Source: an uncultured Prevotellaceae bacterium (GTDB lineage Bacteria > Bacteroidota > Bacteroidia > Bacteroidales > Bacteroidaceae). From it: a stretch of 64,000 bases of DNA. Position numbers and translations under genes: made by a program. A model generated the notes under the pieces. That model was not told the origin of the DNA, searched no databases, and saw only the letters and a list, made by a program, of their open reading frames with translations. Below, piece by piece: positions 52,397 through 60,357 of this stretch (the first letter of the stretch is position 1; every line of letters starts with the position of its first letter). Location of the stretch: NCBI GenBank assembly GCA_900316975.1, contig ONFA01000003.1, forward strand, positions 1 through 64,000. The letters run 5' to 3'.

Positions 52397-52431
52397 CAAA
52401 AAAAGAGCCTATCGTAAGTACGACAGGCTCT
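52397..52431 (-). terminator. trp attenuator
   Basis: On the minus strand AGAGCCTGTCGTA pairs with TACGATAGGCTCT (one G-U pair, very short loop), then seven T. It lies between the leader peptide and trpB. The bases ACTTACGAT within it (52411-52419) can instead pair with ATCGTAAGT at the end of the leader reading frame (52481-52489). Confidence 0.88.
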
Positions 52432-52482
52432 TTCTTGTGCTATGCTTTATTTTTGCTTTGCATAGGGGCATGACCATTTGAC

Positions 52483-52542
52483 TTACGATTCTTTGAATCC
52501 CAAGCAGCGCCACCACCAATATGCGTTAAAGTTCTGAGTCAT
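52483..52542 (-). CDS. trpL: trp operon leader peptide
   Basis: A 19-residue frame MTQNFNAYWWWRCLGFKES with three Trp codons in a row at positions 9-11. It is just upstream of an intrinsic terminator and trpB and downstream of a promoter. This is the expected form of a ribosome-mediated attenuation leader. The stop codon lies inside the antiterminator strand. Confidence 0.88.
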   Translation of the reverse strand: MTQNFNAYWWWRCLGFKES

Positions 52543-52598
52543 TTCTCTTTATTGTTTCTGAATCGTGTCCACTACAGCGTGACACTCAATTTCGAGTG

Positions 52599-52630
52599 CA
52601 AAGTAATGGAAAAAGTTTCAAATAGACAAA
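52599..52630 (-). promoter_or_regulatory. trp operon promoter
   Basis: On the minus strand -33 TTTG (52627-52630), 20 bp, -7 TTACTTTG (52599-52606), a one-base variant of TAnnTTTG. The next bases CACTCGAAAT match those after the DUF4886 gene -7 box. An inverted repeat GTGTC / GACAC (52565-52584) lies in the early leader. Confidence 0.6.
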
Positions 52631-52637
52631 TAAAAAA

Positions 52638-52670
52638 GGAAAAAAATCACATGGAGTATGATTTTTTTCC
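52638..52670 (-). terminator. Hairpin downstream of the 185-residue secreted protein gene
   Basis: Perfect 12-bp arms GGAAAAAAATCA (52638-52649) and TGATTTTTTTCC (52659-52670) around a 9-base loop. Confidence 0.6.
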
Positions 52671-52730
52671 TTTCTCCTTTCAAATAGTTCCAGAAATGAT
52701 TCTGTAAGCCCTCAATGATAAGCGAGATAG

Positions 52731-53288
52731 TTATATATTTGAATTGACCATTGTGTTGAAGACCACTCGATACTTGGCGGCTAACAGGTGCTCATAATTG
52801 TCATCGCCAGCATCTTCACCTTTCTGGAGAATGATATTGTCATCGTTATCCCAGTAGAAACGGGTTTCATAGACGTTGCCAGATTCCAACTCGTAGCGGG
52901 CATACGTGAAGACATGTTTGCTGTCAACATCATCGTATAGTATCTCGCGAAAGACTTCCGATTGGTCATCCTTCACATGTTCTGTGACGAAGTAGAGACG
53001 ATATGGTCCCATGTCTGCATCTACATCTTCTTCCACCTCGATAAGGTCATAATGGAATGTCACCTCTGTCGTGCGGGTCATGTTATGTTCTTCGGACAAC
53101 ACTTCGTTGAATGTGAGTGTCATGCTCCGCAAAGGGGCTTCACCCTGCTTCTTTTGCTCTATCATCTGTTTTGCCTTGGTGTAGGCATCGCGGATGGCTT
53201 GAATTTGTGGCGACGTGTTTGTCTGTGCATGAGCAGTCGTCATGCAGCAAAGCATCAGAACGCCACATAAGAATTTATTCATCTTCAT
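52731..53288 (-). CDS. Secreted hypothetical protein
   Basis: A 185-residue exported protein with a signal peptide ending TTAHAQ. The mature part has an early helix rich in Lys and Gln (YTKAKQMIEQKKQGE) and then beta-type sequence with many acidic residues. I do not recognise the family. Start may be Met1 or Met3. Its first 14 bp overlap the end of the next gene upstream, so both are one operon. Confidence 0.65.
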   Translation of the reverse strand: MKMNKFLCGVLMLCCMTTAHAQTNTSPQIQAIRDAYTKAKQMIEQKKQGEAPLRSMTLTFNEVLSEEHNMTRTTEVTFHYDLIEVEEDVDADMGPYRLYFVTEHVKDDQSEVFREILYDDVDSKHVFTYARYELESGNVYETRFYWDNDDNIILQKGEDAGDDNYEHLLAAKYRVVFNTMVNSNI

Positions 53289-53820
53289 CTTCGAATAGAT
53301 TTTGGTGTTCTTCCTTGATGAGTGTCAGTTTGCCCTTCTTCCAAGCATAGGTCTGGACCAGCAAATCGTTGAAACTGTAACGGGCGGTGCTGGTAATGGT
53401 CTTGGCTTTGGCATCGACCTCAGGGTTGACAATGTCTTCGAAACCTTCCACCCGTTCGAAACGCTTGCTCTTTCTGTTCCACACATAGGCGGCATAGACA
53501 GCCTCCACACGCCCGTTGGTGTAATAGCCGAGGAAAATCTGTAGGTCTGGGATACCATCAAAATTGATGTCCTCCTTGTCGTTCACCCTTTGGGTGTCCC
53601 TGATGAGTTCTCCTTCTGTCAGTCCGACCAACTCGTGCTCCTGTTCGAAAGAAAGGGTGTTGCTTGAGCCTACATAACCTTTTACGATGACACTGCCGAA
53701 ACATCCATCATCGGTGGGTTGACCAAGTGTGGTCTCGAAGTGGTAGTCTTTACGATTTTGTGCCTGTGCACCACAGATGGTGCACAGGCACAAAAGGATA
53801 ATTGTCAGGAAATGTTTCAT
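53275..53820 (-). CDS. XAC2610-related secreted protein
   Basis: A 181-residue exported protein with a signal peptide ending GAQAQ. The sequence DINFDGIPDLQIFLGY resembles a calcium-binding FG-GAP-like loop, and YVWNRKSKRFERVEGFED with INPEVD-like NPEVDAKAKTIT is the pattern seen in XAC2610-related proteins. The named member from Xanthomonas inhibits a secreted peptidoglycan hydrolase; the function here is not known. It overlaps the following gene by 14 bp. Confidence 0.65.
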   Translation of the reverse strand: MKHFLTIILLCLCTICGAQAQNRKDYHFETTLGQPTDDGCFGSVIVKGYVGSSNTLSFEQEHELVGLTEGELIRDTQRVNDKEDINFDGIPDLQIFLGYYTNGRVEAVYAAYVWNRKSKRFERVEGFEDIVNPEVDAKAKTITSTARYSFNDLLVQTYAWKKGKLTLIKEEHQNLFEDEDE

Positions 53821-53822
53821 GT

Positions 53823-54590
53823 TTATTTCACCATCACAGTTTTGCCATTGACAACATAAATGCCTTTTTGTAAACCGTCAATGCTGTCAGCAACCTTTAC
53901 ACCAGAAAGGTTGAATACTTCGACCTTCTCGCCAGCCTTGGCAACGGATTTGATGTTAGTCAAATCACCTGCTGCAATGTGGTTGGTCTTCAGTTGGGTT
54001 GAGTTACCATTGGACATCTTCACATAGCAACGAGTGGCATAGAAACCGTTGGTAGTGGTATCGACATTTACGAATGATGCTTCATTGTTATCTTTAGCTA
54101 AAATGCCATAGAGACCCTGTGGCTCAGTCTGCTGTTGTGCGGCAGCCATTGTAACGATTTCGCCAGTTCCCTCCGCGGTGAAGGCTACAGAGGCAATGCC
54201 GTTCATAATCACAACATTCTCTGCCGTAAACTGTTTGCTACCATTTTCGCCTGTATAATAGAGAATGTAAGGTGTGTTAGGCTTAATGCCTTCCGACTTG
54301 CAGTCTTGGAAGTTAAGTTTTACATCGATGCCATCGTTCTCTACACCTACAAGCTTTTCGAGTTTGCAGTCACTGCCGAACACCTCATTCACTTGCTCTT
54401 CAGTCATGGAGAATGGAAGTGAAATGGTGTTCCATCCTGTGAAGAGGTAACGGCTAACAGATACATTCATGGTTTGACCATCATACTTTGCGAGGTCTGT
54501 ACCTTTGTAAGTGCTCAGTGTCAGAGTTTTCTGAGCCGATGCGCTGATGCAACCGATTGCAAAAGCAGCCATGAGTAATAGTTTCTTCAT
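53823..54590 (-). CDS. Secreted protein with type IX-like C-terminal tail
   Basis: A 255-residue protein with a signal peptide ending SASAQ. The body carries the phrase LFTGWNTISLPFSMTEEQV, common in secreted Prevotella and Bacteroides proteins. The tail VEVFNLSGVKVADSIDGLQK then GIYVVNGKTVMVK fits a type A sorting domain for type IX secretion. It is 2 bp before the XAC2610-related gene. Confidence 0.7.
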   Translation of the reverse strand: MKKLLLMAAFAIGCISASAQKTLTLSTYKGTDLAKYDGQTMNVSVSRYLFTGWNTISLPFSMTEEQVNEVFGSDCKLEKLVGVENDGIDVKLNFQDCKSEGIKPNTPYILYYTGENGSKQFTAENVVIMNGIASVAFTAEGTGEIVTMAAAQQQTEPQGLYGILAKDNNEASFVNVDTTTNGFYATRCYVKMSNGNSTQLKTNHIAAGDLTNIKSVAKAGEKVEVFNLSGVKVADSIDGLQKGIYVVNGKTVMVK

Positions 54591-54635
54591 ACGCTTAATA
54601 ATAAAATGTGTAACAATATATTTTCTTTGGGTTGG

Positions 54636-56642
54636 TTATTTTATCTCTTTGATGAAGCCGTTGCGGTAAGCAAACAGAAGTTTCTTTAAGTTCTCAACCT
54701 TAGCAAGAAGCACCTTGCCCTTGTCGGTGTCCTTCACATACATGCGCTGTGAACTCAACTCCACGATTTGGGTGGAACTCTTGATGTCGTCACCGTTCTG
54801 AATGGCATCTTCAGCCGAGCGGAAGGGCTGATGCTGAACCAGTTCAAGTCCTCGGCTGTGGAAGGTGAGCGTGTAGCCCGCTATGCCTGTTTCGGGCTGA
54901 TAGGCACGGGAGAAGCCTCCGTCGATGACGAGGAGTTTGCCGTTGGCCTTGATGGGAGTCTCGCCTTTCAACACTTTTACGGGGGTGTGTCCGTTGATGA
55001 TGTGGCGATGCTGTCCCTCCACTCCGAAGTCGTCAAGAATCATATCGACGGTCTTCTCATCGTTGTTGAATTGGTAGTAAAAGCCCTTGGTTTCAGTGTG
55101 AGTTGCTTTGTCTTTGATGAAGTATCGCTCAAAAGTCGTCATCTTATCTTTGTCGAAAAGAGGAGAATCTTTTCCACACCACAGATACCAGATGTAGTCC
55201 TTAGCATAGGTTTTCCGTTCCCGTGGGGTGTCGTTGTTGAAGGCTTCACGGACGATGTGCCCGGTCTTCTTCATCAGTGCCATACCCTTGTATTTCTTTC
55301 CGTTGATTTCCACTTCCTTCAGGGTGCCGTCGGCATTAAGCGGTACGGTGGCATGATACATGAGATTGCTGTTTGAAATGGAATACATGCCTCCATGTGC
55401 CAACAGGCATTGGATGTGGCGTTGTAGTTTATCGCTGGTGCGGAATGAATGTTCCAACTTTGCCATGAGTAGTTCTTCCTCTTCCGACAGCGCATTGGGA
55501 TTTTCCTTGCTGACAGTGGGCAGGAAAGTGTCTAACATTTCATATTCTTTGCCATCGATGAAACAGGTACCGTTGTCGAAATAGATGTGTTCCAACATTT
55601 TGCGTCCAGCCATGTTGAATTCTGGATGGCGGTCAATAATCTTTGCCTCCTCTTTGAACTGAATGATGGTGATGGCTTTGTGCATTTGGGCAATGAGCCT
55701 GGTGGTCTTCTTGTCGTGCTGGCTCTCTTTAGTCAGTTCAGTTGTTCCAAACTGTTTGCATGGGTCATCTTTGTAGGTCTCCATTGCAAAAGTTGCAAGG
55801 GGGAGGAGGTTGATTCCGTAGCCATCTTCGAGTGTGGTCAGATTACCATATCGCATTGAAAGGCGTAGCACATTGGCGATGCAAGCCCTGTTGCCTGCTG
55901 CTGCTCCGAACCATTCGATGTCATGATTTCCCCACACAATGTCAAAGTGGTGATAATTCATCAGGGTCTCCATGATGAGGTGCGCTCCAGGACCACGGTC
56001 GAAGATGTCGCCCAATAGATGCAGACGGTCAATGGCCAATCGCTGAATCAAGTTACAAATGGACACGATGAAGTGGTCGGCCCGTTGGGTGTCGATGATG
56101 GTCTGCACAATCACATTGTAGTATTGATGGCGTTTTTCGCCCACACCGCTGTGGCTCTCATGCAGCAGTTCCTCGATGATGTAACCAAATTCCGCGGGTA
56201 GTTCCTTGCGGATTTTGCTGCGTGTGTATTTTGAACTGACTTCACGTAGAACCTTGATCAGTTGATTGAGCGTGATAACATAGAAATCTTCCATGTTGGT
56301 TTCTTCTGCCTTGATGCGTTGCAACTTTGCCTCAGGATAATAAATCAATGTGCATAGTTCTTGCTTTTCAGACAGACGAAGGGTGGGGCCGAAAATTTCC
56401 TCCACCTTTCGTTTCACATATCCAGAAGCATTCCGCAGCACATGGTTGAATGCCTCGCTCTCGCCGTGCGGGTCACTGATGAAGTGTTCTGTCGGCTTGG
56501 GCAGGTTCAGAATCGCCTCCAAATTGATGATCTCACAACTTGCTTCCGCCACATTGGGGTAACTTTGTGCCAAGAGTTGCAAGTATCGAAGGTCATCTTT
56601 GATTTCCTCTTCTGTGAATATGTGGTCTTTCTGATTTTCCAT
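54636..56642 (-). CDS. fbp: Fructose-1,6-bisphosphatase class III
   Basis: Hydrolyses fructose-1,6-bisphosphate in gluconeogenesis. The 668-residue protein shows the metallophosphatase motifs SDPHGESEAFNHVL, LLGDIFDRGPG, WGNHDIEWFGAAAGN and INGHTPVKVLKGE. The length is right for class III (about 650). The start at 56642 is chosen because the upstream Met at 56663 is in the promoter box. Confidence 0.95.
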   Translation of the reverse strand: MENQKDHIFTEEEIKDDLRYLQLLAQSYPNVAEASCEIINLEAILNLPKPTEHFISDPHGESEAFNHVLRNASGYVKRKVEEIFGPTLRLSEKQELCTLIYYPEAKLQRIKAEETNMEDFYVITLNQLIKVLREVSSKYTRSKIRKELPAEFGYIIEELLHESHSGVGEKRHQYYNVIVQTIIDTQRADHFIVSICNLIQRLAIDRLHLLGDIFDRGPGAHLIMETLMNYHHFDIVWGNHDIEWFGAAAGNRACIANVLRLSMRYGNLTTLEDGYGINLLPLATFAMETYKDDPCKQFGTTELTKESQHDKKTTRLIAQMHKAITIIQFKEEAKIIDRHPEFNMAGRKMLEHIYFDNGTCFIDGKEYEMLDTFLPTVSKENPNALSEEEELLMAKLEHSFRTSDKLQRHIQCLLAHGGMYSISNSNLMYHATVPLNADGTLKEVEINGKKYKGMALMKKTGHIVREAFNNDTPRERKTYAKDYIWYLWCGKDSPLFDKDKMTTFERYFIKDKATHTETKGFYYQFNNDEKTVDMILDDFGVEGQHRHIINGHTPVKVLKGETPIKANGKLLVIDGGFSRAYQPETGIAGYTLTFHSRGLELVQHQPFRSAEDAIQNGDDIKSSTQIVELSSQRMYVKDTDKGKVLLAKVENLKKLLFAYRNGFIKEIK

Positions 56643-56660
56643 GTAAAGGTATTTATGTGG

Positions 56661-56668
56661 CAAAGATA
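56661..56668 (-). promoter_or_regulatory. -7 box TATCTTTG for fbp
   Basis: Matches TAnnTTTG on the minus strand 18 bp before the fbp ATG. The -33 position falls in element D. Confidence 0.5.
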
Positions 56669-56676
56669 GAAAATAA

Positions 56677-56773
56677 TTAGGAATCGAGAATCAGGATTTA
56701 AGAATTATTTGCCATTCGGAGCGTTTTTTTTCGTGAAAGTGACAATTCCTTATTCCGAATCCTCAATTCCTAA
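56677..56773. repeat. Inverted-repeat element D between fbp and glnN
   Basis: Left arm 56677-56711 and right arm 56742-56773 pair imperfectly and are built of heptamers such as AATTCCT, AATCCTC and TATTCCG. The core has TTTGCCATTCGGAGCG. The right side runs through AATGAAA and AATTCCT into the glnN -7 box. Confidence 0.75.
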
Positions 56774-56784
56774 TGAAAAATTCC

Positions 56785-56792
56785 TACCTTTG
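56785..56792 (+). promoter_or_regulatory. -7 box TACCTTTG for glnN
   Basis: Exact box 33 bp before the glnN ATG, directly after the last heptamer of element D. Confidence 0.55.
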
Positions 56793-56824
56793 CAGCGTAA
56801 AAAGTAAACAAACGAGAATGAATT

Positions 56825-59014
56825 ATGGCTGCACGACTAAGATTTAAGGTGGTGGACGAGGCATTCAAGCGTGCTCCTGTGTATGTGGAGCAACCTCAGG
56901 AACGCCCCAGTGAATATTTCGGCAAATACGTCTTCGATAGGCAGAAGATGTGTAAATATCTGCCATCGCAGGTGTATGAGAAAATGTGCGATGTGATAGA
57001 CAATGGGGCACCTTTTGACCGTACCATTGCTGACGAAGTGGCACAAGGCATCAAAACTTGGGCCATAGAGAATGGTGTGACTCACTACACCCATTGGTTT
57101 CAGCCTCTTACCGAAGGTACGGCTCAAAAACATGATGGTTTTGTGGAACATGATGGAAAGGGTGGAATGGTGGAAGAGTTTGAAGGGAAACTTCTCGTAC
57201 AGCAAGAACCAGACGCCAGTTCTTTTCCATCGGGAGGAATCCGCTCTACTTTCGAGGCACGAGGCTATTCTGCATGGGATCCTACATCGCCAGTATTCAT
57301 CATTGGCGATACATTGATGATTCCCACCATTTTCATCTCTTATACGGGTGAGGCTCTCGACTACAAAGTGCCATTGAAGAAGTCTCTTCATGCGGTTGAT
57401 AAGGCAGCAACGGCTGTGGCTCAATATTTCTATCCAGACGTGAAGAAGGTCATTTCCAATCTGGGTTGGGAACAGGAATACTTCCTTGTGGATGAGTCGC
57501 TCTTTGCTGCACGACCAGACCTTGTGATGACGGGGCGTACGTTGATGGGACACGACTCTGCCAAGAACCAACAGATGGATGACCACTACTTTGGCTCCAT
57601 CCCTGCACGTGTGGAGGAGTTTATGAAAGATATCGAGATTCAGGCTCTCGAACTTGGTATTCCTTGCAAAACACGCCATAATGAGGTTGCACCCAACCAA
57701 TTTGAGTTGGCTCCAATCTTTGAAGAGACTAATCTTGCAGTTGACCATAATATGCTGATGATGGCAATCATGAAGCGTGTGGCGCGTAAGCATGGTTTCC
57801 GTTGCCTTTTGCACGAAAAGCCCTTCAAAGGGGTGAACGGTTCTGGAAAACATGAGAACTGGTCACTTGCTACAGACACGGGCATCTTGCTTCATGCCCC
57901 AGGTAAGACCACGATGGATAACCTGCGTTTTGTCACTTTCATCGTGGAAACTCTTAAGGCTGTTTACGACCATAACGGATTGCTCAAGGCCTCTATCATG
58001 AGTGCTACCAATGCTCATCGTCTGGGTGCCAACGAAGCACCTCCTGCTATCATCTCTTCTTTCCTCGGCAAGACTGTTACGGATTTGCTGGAGCACGTGG
58101 AAAAGGCTGATGATGACAACCTTTCGATGGCAGGAAAGAAGGCTTTCAAACTTGACCTCCCGTCTATTCCTGAATTGCTGATTGACAATACGGATCGTAA
58201 CCGCACATCACCTTTTGCCTTCACAGGAAATCGTTTTGAGTTCCGTGCTGTCGGCAGTGAGGCGAACTGCGCTTCCGCCATGTTGATGCTCAATGCCGCA
58301 ATGGCAGAGGCTCTCATGGATTTTAAGATTCGTGTTGATGCTCTCATAGAGAAAGGGGAAGCAAAAGAAGCAGCAATTCTCAAAGTGGTGCGTGAAGACA
58401 TTAAGCATGTGAAGCCCATTGTTTTTAATGGCAACGGATATAGTGATGAATGGAAAGCCGAGGCTGCCAAACGTGGACTTGATTGTGAAACCTCAGCCCC
58501 CATCGTTTTCGATAATTATCTGAAGGAAAGTTCTGTCAAGATGTTTGAGAAGACACATGTGATGACTCGTTTTGAACTGGAGGCACGTAATGAAATCAAG
58601 TGGGAGACCTATACGAAGAAGATTCAAATAGAGTCACGCATCTTTGGCGACCTGTGTCTCAATCATATCATTCCAGTTGTGACACGTTACCAATCTGTAC
58701 TGATTGATAATGTACACAAGGTGAGAGACATCTTCCCTGCTGACAAGACGCAGAAGATTTCCAAGGAGAACCTTCATCTCATTGAACTGATTTCAGACCA
58801 TGAGTCTTTCATCGTTGAGAATGTGGAGAAAATGGTGGAGGCACGCAAGGTGGCAAATCGTATTGAGTCTGAGCGTGAAAAGGCTATTGCTTACCATGAC
58901 ACTGTGGCACCGCTCATCGAAGAAATACGTTACCATGTTGATAAACTTGAAACCATTGTTGATGATGAGGCTTGGCCACTTCCGAAATATAGGGAACTTC
59001 TGTTCATTCGATAA
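56825..59014 (+). CDS. glnN: Glutamine synthetase type III
   Basis: Makes glutamine from glutamate and ammonia with ATP. The 729-residue length is typical of GSIII, the main form in Bacteroidetes. Motifs include GWEQEYFLVD, TRHNEVAPNQFELAPIFEET, NGSGKHENWS and NRTSPFAFTGNRFEFRAVGS. The N-terminal GSIII domain (EYFGKYVFDRQKM) is present. It stands alone on the plus strand and is divergent from fbp. Confidence 0.97.
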   Translation: MAARLRFKVVDEAFKRAPVYVEQPQERPSEYFGKYVFDRQKMCKYLPSQVYEKMCDVIDNGAPFDRTIADEVAQGIKTWAIENGVTHYTHWFQPLTEGTAQKHDGFVEHDGKGGMVEEFEGKLLVQQEPDASSFPSGGIRSTFEARGYSAWDPTSPVFIIGDTLMIPTIFISYTGEALDYKVPLKKSLHAVDKAATAVAQYFYPDVKKVISNLGWEQEYFLVDESLFAARPDLVMTGRTLMGHDSAKNQQMDDHYFGSIPARVEEFMKDIEIQALELGIPCKTRHNEVAPNQFELAPIFEETNLAVDHNMLMMAIMKRVARKHGFRCLLHEKPFKGVNGSGKHENWSLATDTGILLHAPGKTTMDNLRFVTFIVETLKAVYDHNGLLKASIMSATNAHRLGANEAPPAIISSFLGKTVTDLLEHVEKADDDNLSMAGKKAFKLDLPSIPELLIDNTDRNRTSPFAFTGNRFEFRAVGSEANCASAMLMLNAAMAEALMDFKIRVDALIEKGEAKEAAILKVVREDIKHVKPIVFNGNGYSDEWKAEAAKRGLDCETSAPIVFDNYLKESSVKMFEKTHVMTRFELEARNEIKWETYTKKIQIESRIFGDLCLNHIIPVVTRYQSVLIDNVHKVRDIFPADKTQKISKENLHLIELISDHESFIVENVEKMVEARKVANRIESEREKAIAYHDTVAPLIEEIRYHVDKLETIVDDEAWPLPKYRELLFIR

Positions 59015-59018
59015 AAAA

Positions 59019-59052
59019 TACCCTGCACTCATCTCACGACGTGTGCAGGGTA
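59019..59052 (+). terminator. Hairpin after glnN
   Basis: Arms TACCCTGCAC (59019-59028) and GTGCAGGGTA (59043-59052) pair exactly, but no T-run follows. It may act with the next hairpin at 59135-59162. Confidence 0.55.
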
Positions 59053-59105
59053 CAAACATCTTCAGAGACAAACTGATGATGTTTACTAATCTTTAATTAC
59101 TAACT

Positions 59106-59162
59106 ATCTGTTCCATGCATGAAACAGATTCCTGGCAGATGATTTTTTCATCTGCTTTTTTT
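59106..59162 (+). terminator. Palindrome followed by a rho-independent terminator
   Basis: ATCTGTT-C-CATGCATG-A-AACAGAT (59106-59129) is a 24-bp near-palindrome. After it GCAGATGA / TCATCTGC (59135-59142, 59148-59155) with seven T is a clear terminator, probably for glnN. Confidence 0.75.
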
Positions 59163-59264
59163 ATTATCAGCAGTTCTATGCATTGTGGGGGCATACAGAG
59201 TCCATTCTGTTGATGTAACATTGCTTTATATTGTTGATGTAATTGGCCTAATTATTGTAGAGCA

Positions 59265-59512
59265 CAAAAATGGCGTGACCATCCTTATGCACTTAACCTG
59301 AGGGGCGAGTCTGGAAACGGAACCCCTACACCATATAGGAATTTTGCCACGCCAAAGCGTAAGCATAGCTATATAGGTGTTGAAGAGGAATGTTTCCAAT
59401 GAATCTCCCTCCGCTAATTAAATCGAACTATTCCAAATATGAGTTTTCCAGACTTCTTTAGTTAAGTGCGAAATAATAGCTTATGCATCAATTGGGGATT
59501 TCTCCCCCAAAC
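59265..59512 (-). ncRNA. ssrS: Structured RNA, probably 6S-like (Bacteroidales type)
   Basis: A 250-base span without a gene follows a strong promoter (59519-59551). On the minus strand a 5' hairpin (TTGGGG / CCCCAA) is followed by two long-range pairings: 59461-59469 with 59289-59297 (GCACTTAAC / GTTAAGTGC, exact) and 59443-59453 with 59309-59318 (one bulge). An inner part pairs near 59330 and 59375. A U-run is at 59266-59270. The long rod with interior bulges fits 6S RNA or the Bacteroidales-1 RNA; the name is inference. Confidence 0.55.
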
Positions 59513-59518
59513 TGGGTA

Positions 59519-59551
59519 CAAATGTAATGCTTTTTTTCTTTTGCTACAAAT
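59519..59551 (-). promoter_or_regulatory. Strong promoter of the structured RNA
   Basis: On the minus strand TTTG (59548-59551), 21 bp, TACATTTG (59519-59526). Spacing and boxes are nearly ideal, and no protein frame follows. Confidence 0.65.
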
Positions 59552-59668
59552 AATGTTATGATAAAATAGTAAAATGAGTATGAATTCTTTTTTTATGTTA
59601 TTGAATTTGAGAAAAGGGACTTAATTAACAATAGTTTCATTGTGATATATTAAGATATATTAAATAGT

Positions 59669-59709
59669 AAAAAGACCTTCCCCGCTATTATATCGGTAGA
59701 AGGCCTTTT
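59669..59709 (-). terminator. Terminator of the efflux/DUF3256 unit
   Basis: On the minus strand AAAAGGCCTTC pairs with GAAGGTCTTTT (one G-U pair), ending in a T-run (TTTTT). It is 20 bp after the DUF3256 stop. Confidence 0.8.
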
Positions 59710-59729
59710 CTATTGATGGGATTGTGTCT

Positions 59730-60314
59730 TTAATTGTCGAGGATGAATCGATTTTCTTCGGTTGACCAATGGAAGGTGTTGGTCAAGGTATAAGGCTCCT
59801 TGGGTTGGTTGCTGCCATCGATGTTGAGCATTAGGGGAGCATTGGTGGTGCTAACAATCAATTGGCCGGTGTTTTTGTCGATGGTCACTCTGCGAAAATT
59901 GTCGATAGGGGGTAGGGTGTAGTAGTCGTGTGTGGGGAGAGGCTTCCAGTCGGTTGAGTAAAAAGCAACAGAAGAGTCGGGCGTTTCATCACAGAAAATG
60001 GTGCTAATGACCATAATGATGCGCGTGCCGTCGTTCTTCGTGAGCATTTTCATCTCTTTCTCTGAGTTCTTGGAAATGACAAGGTGTGCATAGTCATCTG
60101 TCAGTTCCTCCATCTTGGAAAAGGTGCGGAAGAGGTTGCGTGTCTGCATAGTCTTGCCGTTTTTCTGGTTGTCAACAATCTCCAAACGATTGTATTCGGA
60201 CAAGACGGGACACACCTCTTGTGGCATCTTGAGGAAGAGATCCTTAAGTGACTGGGCGTGGGTTATTTCACACAGAAAACACAGAATACACAGAACGATT
60301 GAAATCTTTTTCAT
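59730..60314 (-). CDS. DUF3256 family secreted protein
   Basis: A 194-residue exported protein with a signal peptide ending ITHAQ. It shows the DUF3256 pattern: SLKDLFLKMPQEVCPVLSEY, NRLEIVDN, ELTDDYAHLVISKNSE and FYSTDWKPLP. The family is limited to Bacteroidetes and has no known function. It is the last gene of the efflux operon, 40 bp after the permease, and the gap is a heptamer tract. Confidence 0.82.
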   Translation of the reverse strand: MKKISIVLCILCFLCEITHAQSLKDLFLKMPQEVCPVLSEYNRLEIVDNQKNGKTMQTRNLFRTFSKMEELTDDYAHLVISKNSEKEMKMLTKNDGTRIIMVISTIFCDETPDSSVAFYSTDWKPLPTHDYYTLPPIDNFRRVTIDKNTGQLIVSTTNAPLMLNIDGSNQPKEPYTLTNTFHWSTEENRFILDN

Positions 60315-60326
60315 CTTTTTTATTAT

Positions 60327-60357
60327 CTCTAAACTCTAAACCCTAATCTCTAAACTA
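60327..60357. repeat. Heptamer tract between permease and DUF3256 genes
   Basis: CTCTAAA, CTCTAAA, CCCTAAT, CTCTAAA, ending with CTA, which is the permease stop codon on the minus strand. Confidence 0.8.
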
